Assembly (NCBI RefSeq): GCF_020381325.1
Contig: NZ_JAGSPI010000011.1
Span: forward strand, 142,418-206,417
DNA length: 64,000 nucleotides
Source: Providencia vermicola
Lineage (GTDB): Bacteria; Pseudomonadota; Gammaproteobacteria; Enterobacterales; Enterobacteriaceae
Reading direction: 5' to 3'
Shown: in pieces, positions 52,588 to 59,892 of the stretch
Layout: each line of letters opens with the position of its first letter
Position numbering within the stretch: the stretch's first letter is position 1
Position numbers and translations under genes: made by a program
The notes under the pieces: model-generated
Seen by the model: the letters and a program-made list of their open reading frames with translations, nothing else
The model's database searches: none
Told to the model about the DNA's origin: nothing

Positions 52588-53058
52588 ATGAATGACCGTA
52601 CTTATTCTTTAGAAGAAGCCAGTGAGTTAATGAGCCACGCATTTATCTATAAAATGCCTTTTAATCAGCTAATCGGTATTAAACTGGCACACATTAATGA
52701 CGATTTTGTTCAACTCACCATTGAGAATCGCCAAGAGTTGATCGGTAATTTTACGCAAAATATTCTACATGGTGGCGTGATTGCTTCTATTTTGGATGTT
52801 GCTGGCGGGATGGTGTGTATTAACCGCATTTTACAGCGCATTAATCCGCTCACTCATTCTGAAATTGTCGATAAAATGTCTCGCATGGGCACCATTGATT
52901 TACGAGTCGATTATTTGCGCCCAGGTCGCGGAGAGGTATTTACAGCGAGTGCAAGCTTATTACGAGATGGTAATAAAATTGCCGTCACGCGTTGTGAATT
53001 ACATAATGAAAATAATCAACATATTGCAACGGCAACAGCAACTTATCTCGTAGGATGA
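52588..53058 (+). CDS. yigI: YigI, hotdog-fold acyl-CoA thioesterase
   Basis: Cytosolic hotdog thioesterase of 156 residues (155 in E. coli); E. coli YigI acts on medium- to long-chain acyl-CoAs in fatty-acid turnover. The catalytic region NILHGGVIASILDVAGGMV and the strand MGTIDLRVDYLRPGRGE are conserved. The ATG at 52588 follows AAGGG at a normal distance; the ATG three codons upstream lies directly on the ribosome site and is less likely. It is divergent from pldA. Confidence 0.93.
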   Translation: MNDRTYSLEEASELMSHAFIYKMPFNQLIGIKLAHINDDFVQLTIENRQELIGNFTQNILHGGVIASILDVAGGMVCINRILQRINPLTHSEIVDKMSRMGTIDLRVDYLRPGRGEVFTASASLLRDGNKIAVTRCELHNENNQHIATATATYLVG

Positions 53059-53227
53059 ACCAATCTTGTAAATAATTAGTTACCTAGTAAACTAATAGCT
53101 TGTAAAAAAACATGAGCAATGTCACATTAGAAGCATCAAAAATCGAGCCGCATGATCTGCATAATCTACGGCTCGTTATCTCTGTATAAGTTTCTTTTTT
53201 GTCTTTAATTCAATTTCAGAGCCAACA

Positions 53228-54121
53228 ATGAGCCAGCAAAATACTACCAAAGGCGTATTATGTGCCTTAGGCGCCTATTTTATTTGGGGTGTCGCCCCTA
53301 TTTATTTTAAAAGTATCCAAGAAGTGCCCGCAGAAGAAATCCTGACTCATCGTATTATTTGGTCATTTTTCTTTATGCTTTTGTTATTAACCGTGACACG
53401 GCACTGGAGTTATCTACGCCAAGTTATCAAGCAACCCAAGAAAATATTAATTTTAGGTGTTACCGCAACCACGATTGCCTGTAACTGGCTGATCTATATT
53501 TGGGCAGTCAATAATGGTCATATGCTACAAGCTAGCCTTGGCTATTTTATTAACCCGCTCGTTAACGTCTTATTTGGGATGCTATTTCTACAAGAACGTT
53601 TCCGCCGCATGCAATGGATAGCCGTAAGTCTCGCTTTAACTGGCGTTTTAATCCAATTGTGGCAATTCGGTTCTGTTCCCGTGATTGGCTTAAGTCTTGC
53701 TGTAACTTTCGCAACTTATGGATTATTACGTAAAAAATTAGGGGTTGATGCACAAATTGGAATGACCTTTGAAACACTTTGGTTACTCCCTGTCGGCATT
53801 ATCTTCCTGTTATTCTTTGCAGACAGTCCGACTAGCAATATGGCAATGAATGATTGGCATCTCAACGCATTATTAATTGCCGCAGGGGTTATTACTACGG
53901 TGCCATTACTGTTATTTACTGAAGCAGCTAATCATTTAAGACTATCAACATTAGGCTTCTTCCAATACATGGGGCCAAGTATTATGTTCTTATTGGCAGT
54001 GTTTATGTATGGCGAAGTCATGACATCTGAGTTGCTAATCACCTTTGGTTTTATCTGGGTTGCATTAATTTTATTTACATTAGATGCATTATATACTCAA
54101 CAAAAACTGAGAAAAAAATAA
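53228..54121 (+). CDS. rarD: EamA-family transporter RarD
   Basis: Ten-helix drug/metabolite transporter of 297 residues. The N-terminus KGVLCALGAYFIWGVAPIYFK and the WLIYIWAVNNGHMLQASLGYFINPL block are diagnostic for RarD. The substrate is not established; the family name comes from a chloramphenicol-sensitivity phenotype. It lies 169 bp after yigI and is followed by a hairpin at 54172-54214. Confidence 0.94.
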   Translation: MSQQNTTKGVLCALGAYFIWGVAPIYFKSIQEVPAEEILTHRIIWSFFFMLLLLTVTRHWSYLRQVIKQPKKILILGVTATTIACNWLIYIWAVNNGHMLQASLGYFINPLVNVLFGMLFLQERFRRMQWIAVSLALTGVLIQLWQFGSVPVIGLSLAVTFATYGLLRKKLGVDAQIGMTFETLWLLPVGIIFLLFFADSPTSNMAMNDWHLNALLIAAGVITTVPLLLFTEAANHLRLSTLGFFQYMGPSIMFLLAVFMYGEVMTSELLITFGFIWVALILFTLDALYTQQKLRKK

Positions 54122-54171
54122 CGCTTATTGTATTTTTGTATCTCAATTAGCTGTTTATTAGCCCTAAACTC

Positions 54172-54214
54172 AAACACCAGCGGCCGTTTTATATTTAAAT
54201 CGGCGTTGGTGTTT
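54172..54214 (+). terminator. Probable terminator of rarD
   Basis: AAACACCAGCG-G-CCG pairs with CGGCGTTGGTGTTT (one G-T pair, one bulge) over an AT loop. The T run is short. Confidence 0.6.
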
Positions 54215-54522
54215 CATTATATGGAACCAAAACAATTAATTTAATTAATGAAAAAACTCACGAATTTAGTTTTCAATATGCTACGGCTTTTATTTTAAAT
54301 AACCATAAATAAAATAGATTAATTATCATTAAATATCCTTACCTCTATTCCACAATCAATAATACAGCATAAAAATCAACTAGTTAGATTCAGCCAATTA
54401 AGCTTGATTTTCTTCTAAAAATGATTATTATTTAACTTATCTTAAATCCACTTCAATTAATATCTCATCCACTAAACAACTTATTGAAATAAAAGTAGTT
54501 GTTTATTTTTTTCAATTAATGA
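54215..54522. other. AT-rich spacer without recognisable features
   Basis: About 300 bp, strongly AT-rich, with stops in all frames and no hairpin or motif that stands out. It separates the conserved rarD block from the accessory region. Confidence 0.6.
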
Positions 54523-54551
54523 TTGCTTAATAGGAACTTGGTAATTATATT
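54523..54551 (+). promoter_or_regulatory. Promoter upstream of the structured leader
   Basis: TTGCTT (54523-54528), exactly 17 bp, then TATATT (54546-54551). The predicted start site, about 54558, falls just before the closing stem of the fold at 54562-54677. Confidence 0.6.
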
Positions 54552-54561
54552 GTACGCCGTT

Positions 54562-54677
54562 TGTATTCACCCCAGCGGATGGTGATGGTCCGATTCATCA
54601 CTGACGTTTCATTAAAGTGCGCACGATGACATTCAATTTAAGATGTCCTGGTGCGAGGTTTTCTGAAATTGAATACA
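54562..54677 (+). ncRNA. Candidate structured RNA (three-stem fold)
   Basis: A closing stem, TGTATTCA (54562-54569) with TGAATACA (54670-54677), encloses two hairpins. P2 is GTGATG/CATCAC (54582-54587 with 54596-54601, eight-base loop). P3 is CGCAC/GTGCG and GACAT/ATGTC (54620-54655) separated by a symmetrical three-base internal loop. No open reading frame runs through it. It could be a leader of the APC transporter gene (start 55423, with the repeat array in between) or an independent small RNA. It matches no riboswitch class that I can name. Confidence 0.45.
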
Positions 54678-54720
54678 GCCGGTTCTAAAATTTAATTTAA
54701 TACAACCATGTAGCGGTAAG

Positions 54721-55345
54721 ACTCTAAATAATTCGAAAACACAACTAGACGGCAAGCAAGAGAGTCGCTAGGAGCATACAAAAGTATGTGACTAGTGCGA
54801 ACGCGCAAAGCCAACAACGTGGTAATTCGAAGTATGACGAGTATGACTCTAAATAATTCGAAAACACAGCTAGGCGGCAAGCAAGAGAGTCGCTAGGAGC
54901 ATACAAAAGTATGTGACTAGTGCGAACGCGCAAAGCCAACAACGTGGTAATTCGAAGTATGACGAGTATGACTCTAAATAATTCGAAAACACAACTAGGC
55001 GGCAAGCAAGAGAGTCGCTAGGAGCATACAAAAGTATGTGACTAGTGCGAACGCGCAAAGCCAACAACGTGGTAATTCGAAGTATGACGAGTATGACTCT
55101 AAATAATTCGAAAACACAACTAGGCGGCAAGCAAGAGAGTCGCTAGGAGCATACAAAAGTATGTGACTAGTGCGAACGCGCAAAGCCAACAACGTGGTAA
55201 TTCGAAGTATGACGAGTATGACTCTAAATAATTCGAAAACACAACTAGGCGGCAAGCAAGAGAGTCGCTAGGAGCATACAAAAGTATGTGACTAGTGCGA
55301 ACGCGCAAAGCCAACAACGTTGTGATTCGAAGTATGACGAGTACG
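54721..55345 (+). repeat. Five contiguous 125-bp tandem repeats
   Basis: Units start at 54721, 54846, 54971, 55096 and 55221, each beginning ACTCTAAATAATTCGAAAAC and ending near GAAGTATGACGAGTATG. They are almost identical: unit 1 has AGACGG for AGGCGG, unit 2 has CAGC for CAAC, and unit 5 diverges at its end. Each has a hairpin core, CATAC-AAAA-GTATG, flanked by CGCTAG/CTAGTG. The sequence is related to the pair at 9568-9823. The frames that run across the minus strand here merely repeat with the unit and are not genes. Confidence 0.95.
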
Positions 55346-55422
55346 GCTGCATTTTAGGTTCACTCGGCCTGTGTATTCAGACAGAGTTGACGTTGTTAAG
55401 GGCTTTTGGGAAGGGCTTCAAA

Positions 55423-56775
55423 ATGCAACAGAATACCGTTCAAATGAAACGCGTACTGACCACTCCTGCGTTAGTTTTTTTCGGGCTGGCCTATATGGTG
55501 CCACTCGGGATTTTCACCACCTATGGGCAAGTCACTGTATTAAGTGAAGGGCATCTCCCTGTCGCTTATTTAATTACATTAGCTGCCGTCTTCTTCACTG
55601 CTATGAGCTATTGTCGTATGACTAGCGCACTCCCACTTTCGGGGTCAGCCTATTCTTATGTGCAAAAAACCTTTGGCGGCACACTCGGCTTTTTAGTGGG
55701 TTGGGCACAATTGCTCGACTATCTATTTCTACCGATCATCAACTACATTGCCATTGGGATCTTCGTTCATGAAGCTTTCCCAGATATTCCAATGTATGTG
55801 ATTATTTGCAGTACCATCACTATTGTTAGCATTATGAATATTTTGGGAATTAAATTAGTTTCCTCAATGAATATGCTAATCATTTTGATGCAAATTGTGT
55901 TTATTGGCGTATTTTTATACTTAAGCTTTAAAACATCATTTGTATTGGATACTGATGCCTTATTAGCGCCAATTACAGTCATGGCAGATCAAGTACCAGG
56001 ACTCTTTGCGGGAGCCGCCGTCTTATGTCTAGCATTCTTAGGCTTTGACGCGATTTCAACCATGGCGGAAGAAACCAAAGATGCACGTAACGCCTTACCA
56101 AAAGCGATTTTATACACCGTATTTATCGCTGGTACCTTATTTGTGGTTATTTCCTATGGTGCGCATTTAGTGTACCCAATGTGGCAAGATTTCATTCCGA
56201 ACACAGATATTGCTAGCCTTGCAGTGATGAAACAGGTTGGCGGTGCGATGATGGCATCCAGCTTTATTACCGCTTATGTGATTGGTGTTTTTGCTTCTGC
56301 GATGACATCACAAGCCAGTATCGTGCGGATTTTCTATGCCATGGGCCGTGAGGGTGTACTACCTCGTTCGCTGTTTGCTTATTTGCACCCAAGGCTTAAC
56401 ACACCGATTTATTCAATTATCTTTGTTGCGGTTGCGTCCTTGCTTTCGCTAGTACTATCTTTAAGCATGGTCGCCTCGATGATCAGCTTTGGTGCCCTTA
56501 TTGCATTCACCTTCGTGAACTTATCGGTCATTAAGCATTTTTATATTGATCGCAAAGCGTCATTAGATAATACAAAAATGATTACCTGCCTTATCATGCC
56601 TTCCATTGGTGTTGTTCTCACCTTATGGTTATGGACAAGCCTTGATAGCGAAGCCTTTAAGGTCGGTTTATGGTGGTTAGCAGCAGGTGCCGTTTATTTG
56701 GCATTGCTCACCCATGGCTTTACTCGTCGTCCACCTGCAATTTCTGACGATGAAACTGAGATGATTATTAACTAA
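55423..56775 (+). CDS. APC-family permease, PuuP-like
   Basis: Inner-membrane amino acid/polyamine permease of 450 residues with about twelve hydrophobic segments. It resembles E. coli putrescine importer PuuP in blocks such as PALVFFGLAYMVPLGIF, LSGSAYSYVQKTFGG, GWAQLLDYLFLPIIN, AFLGFDAISTMAEETKDARN and ISFGALIAFTFVNLSV. The ATG at 55423 follows GGGAAGGG; longer in-frame extension upstream runs into the repeat array and is rejected. The next gene is an amidohydrolase, suggesting import of an amide or N-acylated amine, but the substrate is unknown. Confidence 0.88.
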   Translation: MQQNTVQMKRVLTTPALVFFGLAYMVPLGIFTTYGQVTVLSEGHLPVAYLITLAAVFFTAMSYCRMTSALPLSGSAYSYVQKTFGGTLGFLVGWAQLLDYLFLPIINYIAIGIFVHEAFPDIPMYVIICSTITIVSIMNILGIKLVSSMNMLIILMQIVFIGVFLYLSFKTSFVLDTDALLAPITVMADQVPGLFAGAAVLCLAFLGFDAISTMAEETKDARNALPKAILYTVFIAGTLFVVISYGAHLVYPMWQDFIPNTDIASLAVMKQVGGAMMASSFITAYVIGVFASAMTSQASIVRIFYAMGREGVLPRSLFAYLHPRLNTPIYSIIFVAVASLLSLVLSLSMVASMISFGALIAFTFVNLSVIKHFYIDRKASLDNTKMITCLIMPSIGVVLTLWLWTSLDSEAFKVGLWWLAAGAVYLALLTHGFTRRPPAISDDETEMIIN

Positions 56776-56799
56776 TCATTCAAAGCCTAATAAATGATT

Positions 56800-56834
56800 A
56801 CGGGGAAAGCATTAGCCTTCCCCGTTGTTTTTTT
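56800..56834 (+). terminator. Terminator between the APC permease and the amidohydrolase
   Basis: ACGGGGAA (56800-56807) pairs with TTCCCCGT (56818-56825), followed by TGTTTTTTT. The downstream gene starts only 44 bp later and has no clear promoter of its own in that gap. Confidence 0.82.
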
Positions 56835-56877
56835 AGCTCTGGCTCTTCTCAAGCGCCACTGATACAGACGGTTTACA

Positions 56878-58596
56878 ATGAATAATCAATTTGCTGACGT
56901 TATTTATTTTAACGGTTATATCTATACCGCAGATACTCAAGACCGCATCGTTGATGCGATTGCTGTTCGTGATGGTTATGTCTTAGCCACAGGCTCGTCT
57001 GATGAGCTTCATCAATACGTTGGGCCAGAAACGGAAAGTATCGACTTAGAAGGCAAAATGATGATGCCTGGCATCATTGATGGCCATATGCACCCTTTTT
57101 GGGGGGGAATTCAATTATTCGGTTGCCATTTAAACTATGAATCACTAACCATTAATCAAATTCTCGAACGTGTACAAGATCACTTAGATAAAGACCCACG
57201 TACGGGTGAAAATGATTGGTTAAAAGTCACTGCTTGGTTACGCCAAGGCATGATCCCCGCCGGTATTGATATGTACCGCGAAGACATGGACAAACTGAAT
57301 ACCAAACGCCCTGTCGTGCTCTTTTCGAACGATTGCCATACACTGCTTGCTAATAGCCGTGCTCTCGAGCTCTTCGGTATTACCAAAGACACCCCTGAGC
57401 CACCAGATGGTAAAATTGGTAAATATGAAAACGGTGAACTTAACGGTATTTTAGAAGACGCCCCTGCGATGCGTGCTGCTGATAGCATCCCTTCTATTCG
57501 TGATGATCAAGCGATTGAAGTTGCCGAGCTCGTGCAAAAAGTGCTTAATCAACAAGGTGTTACCATGGTGATGGACGCCCGTGTTTCTGAGCAACAACTC
57601 GAGGCATTTGCACAATTACAACAACGCGGTGACCTCACAATTCGTTTCCAAGCTGCGCGTGAAATCACGCCAGACGAAACGCCTAATGTGGCCTCCGTTG
57701 CTGCTGCAGTTGATAAAGCGGTTGCCTTCGCTAAAAAATGGCACCAAGCTGATTGGACTCCAACACCAGGTATCGGTTTAAATAATATTAAGATGTTTGT
57801 CGATGGTGTGATGCAATTTCCAACCATGACAGCGTCATTATTACAGCCTTATCGCATTAACCAAGGCACCGATGACGCACCAAATTGGGTTGAGACTGAC
57901 AACTATGGCGACCTCTATTTCACCGCTGAAATCCTCGATGAGCTAATGGAAAAAATTGCGGCAGCAGGCTATGACCCACACTTGCATACCGTTGGCGAAG
58001 GTGCCGTTTCGATTGTTTTAGATGCCATCGAAAAAATGCGCGCTGCTCACCCTGAAAAAGATATTCGCCCAGGTTTAGCACACAATGAACTTGTTCATGC
58101 GGATGATTACGCACGTTTTGCGCGTTTAAAAACGATTGCTTGTTTGTCTTTCCAATGGGCTGCACCAACGCCTGAGTTAGCTGCATTTGAAAAGAATATG
58201 CTGGGTGAAGAGCGTTTTGAGCAATTAGAGCCCATCGCTAAATTTGTTGATGCTGGGGCAGTTGTCGCATTTGGTAGCGACTGGCCTATCGATGACTTTG
58301 ATGAATGGTATGACTTAAAAGTCGCAGCAACACGCCGAGGCCGTGATATTAATGGCCAACAAGCACCACGACTAGATAATGACCGTGACCTGACTGTGAC
58401 TGAGGTTCTTCGCAGTGCAACGATTGACTCGGCTTATGCACAGCACCGAGAAGATGTCCTTGGTTCATTAGAAGCAGGTAAATTCGCAGATATGATTGTA
58501 TTGGATCGTAATGTATTTGAAATCCCTACGGATGATATTGAAAATGTAAAAGTACTGCGTACAATTATCGGCGGAAAAACAGTTCATATTGCTTAG
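56878..58596 (+). CDS. YtcJ-like metal-dependent amidohydrolase
   Basis: Amidohydrolase of the Amidohydro_3 type, 572 residues. The metal-binding HxH lies in PGIIDGHMHPF (~66-76). Further histidines are in GYDPHLHTVGEGA and RPGLAHNELVHADD, and the catalytic Asp is in AFGSDWPIDDFDEW. The N-terminal and C-terminal strands form the composite beta-sandwich (ADVIYFNGYIYTADTQDRIV; GKFADMIVLDRNVF). Members hydrolyse formamides, N-acyl compounds or exo-cyclic amides; the substrate cannot be told. There is no signal peptide, so it is cytosolic. It probably handles what the adjacent permease imports. Confidence 0.88.
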   Translation: MNNQFADVIYFNGYIYTADTQDRIVDAIAVRDGYVLATGSSDELHQYVGPETESIDLEGKMMMPGIIDGHMHPFWGGIQLFGCHLNYESLTINQILERVQDHLDKDPRTGENDWLKVTAWLRQGMIPAGIDMYREDMDKLNTKRPVVLFSNDCHTLLANSRALELFGITKDTPEPPDGKIGKYENGELNGILEDAPAMRAADSIPSIRDDQAIEVAELVQKVLNQQGVTMVMDARVSEQQLEAFAQLQQRGDLTIRFQAAREITPDETPNVASVAAAVDKAVAFAKKWHQADWTPTPGIGLNNIKMFVDGVMQFPTMTASLLQPYRINQGTDDAPNWVETDNYGDLYFTAEILDELMEKIAAAGYDPHLHTVGEGAVSIVLDAIEKMRAAHPEKDIRPGLAHNELVHADDYARFARLKTIACLSFQWAAPTPELAAFEKNMLGEERFEQLEPIAKFVDAGAVVAFGSDWPIDDFDEWYDLKVAATRRGRDINGQQAPRLDNDRDLTVTEVLRSATIDSAYAQHREDVLGSLEAGKFADMIVLDRNVFEIPTDDIENVKVLRTIIGGKTVHIA

Positions 58597-58642
58597 TAGT
58601 GAGCTTCATTTCATTATTTAAAATAAAGCGATGAAATAAAAT

Positions 58643-58684
58643 AAACACCCCATGGATTAAATAAAACCTTGGGGTGTTTTTAAT
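58643..58684 (+). terminator. Terminator of the amidohydrolase gene
   Basis: AAACACCCCA (58643-58652) pairs with TGGGGTGTTT (58670-58679), followed by T residues. Confidence 0.85.
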
Positions 58685-58759
58685 TGAGTGCTTAATTCCA
58701 AAACCTAACACAATTGAAAAGAGAAATTACGAGGGAATTAACGCCTTCGTAATACAATA

Positions 58760-58903
58760 TTATTCTTCGTAAGAAAATATTGTCTGAACAACCGTATTCC
58801 CATGACTAATAACGACATAACATACCCTGTCGCGTATTAATAACGAAACACCTAACACGGTAATACACGCCGATACAAACGCAATCACTGCGAACTTGCT
58901 CAT
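58760..58903 (-). CDS. Hok/Gef-family type I toxin (left copy)
   Basis: A 47-residue membrane toxin: one hydrophobic helix (FAVIAFVSACITVLGVSLLI, residues 4-23), then the family features RD-x-V-C (24-28), a short extracytoplasmic tail with GNTVV and a terminal YEE, comparable to the AYES/YE end of Hok and Gef. Hok proteins depolarise the inner membrane when made in excess. The start is ATG 58903. Its GAGG ribosome site (9 bp upstream) is locked in a perfect 8-bp stem CCTCTTAA/TTAAGAGG (58913-58931). Two cysteines (13 and 28) are present; canonical Hok also has a Cys in the RxxLC position. Confidence 0.88.
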   Translation of the reverse strand: MSKFAVIAFVSACITVLGVSLLIRDRVCYVVISHGNTVVQTIFSYEE

Positions 58904-58908
58904 TTCCC

Positions 58909-58937
58909 TTGACCTCTTAATTGTTAAGAGGCACAAT
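58909..58937 (+). promoter_or_regulatory. Promoter of the left Sok-like antisense RNA
   Basis: TTGACC (58909-58914), 17 bp, CACAAT (58932-58937). The spacer is the palindrome that, on the other strand, forms the toxin's ribosome-site hairpin. Confidence 0.7.
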
Positions 58938-58943
58938 CCTAAC

Positions 58944-58996
58944 TGTCTAGGTTTGGATCAGGCCTCGTTGGTGAATAATAACTAACGGGGCTTTTT
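58944..58996 (+). ncRNA. Sok-like antisense RNA (left copy)
   Basis: An RNA of about 53 bases starting around 58944, antisense to the hok leader. Its terminator is GCCTCGTT (58962-58969) paired with AACGGGGC (58984-58991) and five T; the GCCTCG...CGGGGC terminator with a TGGTGAAT-type loop resembles the 3' end of plasmid R1 Sok. The exact 5' end is inferred from the promoter. Confidence 0.75.
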
Positions 58997-59231
58997 CATT
59001 TCTGATCCAAAATAAGTTACTTGAACCAGAAAAGTTCAAGCACCCAACAGCAGAGTAGCAAAATTTTATATTTTACGCACGTACCAATATTAAAATAATA
59101 TTATTTTTTAATTTTGATTTTTAATTATATTCGCATAATTAATTAAAACTAAAATAGTTCAGGTGCTTGATACCACAAACCAAACAATTAACGAGAAATT
59201 ACGAGGGAATAACTCCCCTCGTAATACAATA

Positions 59232-59375
59232 TTATTCTTCGTAAGAAAATATTGTCTGAACAACCGTATTCCCATGACTAATAACGACATAACATACCCT
59301 GTCGCGTATTAATAACGAAAAACCTAACACGATAATACACGCCGATACAAACGCAATCACTGCGAACTTGCTCAT
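59232..59375 (-). CDS. Hok/Gef-family type I toxin (right copy)
   Basis: A 47-residue toxin identical to the left copy except Thr15 to Ile and Val19 to Phe in the membrane helix. Start codon ATG 59375, stop TAA 59232. The GAGG ribosome site is again in a perfect stem-loop (59385-59403). Reading frame and RNA signals are intact, so both copies look functional. Confidence 0.88.
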   Translation of the reverse strand: MSKFAVIAFVSACIIVLGFSLLIRDRVCYVVISHGNTVVQTIFSYEE

Positions 59376-59380
59376 TTCCC

Positions 59381-59409
59381 TTGACCTCTTAATTGTTAAG
59401 AGGCACAAT
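59381..59409 (+). promoter_or_regulatory. Promoter of the right Sok-like RNA
   Basis: TTGACC (59381-59386), 17 bp, CACAAT (59404-59409); the same as in the left copy. Confidence 0.7.
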
Positions 59410-59415
59410 CCTAAC

Positions 59416-59468
59416 TGTTTGGGTTTGGATCGAGCCTCGTTGGTGATTAATAACTAACGGGGCTTTTT
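59416..59468 (+). ncRNA. Sok-like antisense RNA (right copy)
   Basis: Same layout as the left copy, with changes in the 5' half (GTTTGGGTTTGGATCGAG against GTCTAGGTTTGGATCAGG). Those changes fall in the segment that would first contact the target RNA, so the two antisense RNAs may prefer their own toxin mRNAs. Confidence 0.72.
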
Positions 59469-59708
59469 CATTTCTGATCCAGAATAAGTTACTTGAACCA
59501 GAAAGGTTCAAGCACCCAACAGCAGAGTAGCAAAATTTTATATTTTTCGCACGTTTAATCTCAGAAAAAGCATTTATTCAAAACACTTGATTTAGATATT
59601 ATTAAAGAAATAGTTAAATAGGAATTTAAATAAAAAACCATTAATAACTTGTTATTTAAATTATTAATGTTAGGAAAAAGACTAAATTTTTCATTAAAAA
59701 AATAACGC

Positions 59709-59737
59709 TTGCAAAAAAAAATATATCTCGCTAATAT
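59709..59737 (+). promoter_or_regulatory. Probable promoter of the rtcB-prfH unit
   Basis: TTGCAA (59709-59714), 17 bp, TAATAT (59732-59737). No sigma-54 element (TGGCAC-N5-TTGC) is seen, unlike the RtcR-controlled E. coli rtcBA operon. The 59555-59708 stretch is AT-rich and otherwise empty. Confidence 0.55.
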
Positions 59738-59781
59738 CCGCAGCGTTTTCTATTCAATAACAAACTGCAAGGAGGTTTATC

Positions 59782-59826
59782 ATGACAACAACTAATCACA
59801 CTCTTTGCGGGCATACTCAGTACTAG
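59782..59826 (+). CDS. Short leader ORF upstream of rtcB-prfH
   Basis: A 14-codon ORF (MTTTNHTLCGHTQY) that starts 6 bp after a perfect AAGGAGG (59769-59775), the strongest ribosome site in the region. It ends in TAG immediately before a TTTTTT run. The downstream gene by contrast has a poor ribosome site. This suggests a regulatory leader peptide rather than a functional product; no hairpin strong enough for classical attenuation is seen by eye. It could also be chance. Confidence 0.5.
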   Translation: MTTTNHTLCGHTQY

Positions 59827-59892
59827 ATTTTTTCTATTCAGTTTTGCCTGCTAATTCACCTTATTTTTTAATTAGAAATGAGTTAATGACTT

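Larger units (their letters stand above)
58721..59082 (-). repeat. hok/sok cassette, left copy of a direct duplication
   Basis: This 362-bp segment recurs at 59193-59554, 472 bp away, with few differences. It contains a Hok-like ORF, its leader and an antisense RNA with promoter and terminator. A leader hairpin CTTGAAC/GTTCAAG (59020-59040) corresponds in position to the conserved stem in plasmid and chromosomal hok leaders. Confidence 0.9.
59193..59554 (-). repeat. hok/sok cassette, right copy
   Basis: Second unit of the 472-bp-period duplication. The 110-bp segment separating the two units (59083-59192) is AT-rich and not shared. Confidence 0.9.

Noticed and set aside
54692..55317. Series of overlapping ~86-residue minus-strand frames with near-identical sequence
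   Set aside because: They follow the 125-bp repeat period, overlap each other out of phase and read as Leu/Arg-rich nonsense; a by-product of the repeat array.
54721..55345. CRISPR array
   Set aside because: Units are 125 bp, directly contiguous and have no variable spacers; no cas genes nearby.
55288..55422. N-terminal extension of the APC permease into the repeat array
   Set aside because: The extra residues are encoded by repeat sequence, do not resemble the family and lack a ribosome site; ATG 55423 has one.
59690..59780. Sigma-54 promoter for rtcB as in E. coli rtcBA
   Set aside because: A TTGCA is present, but no TGGCAC partner at the required spacing and no rtcR regulator gene.
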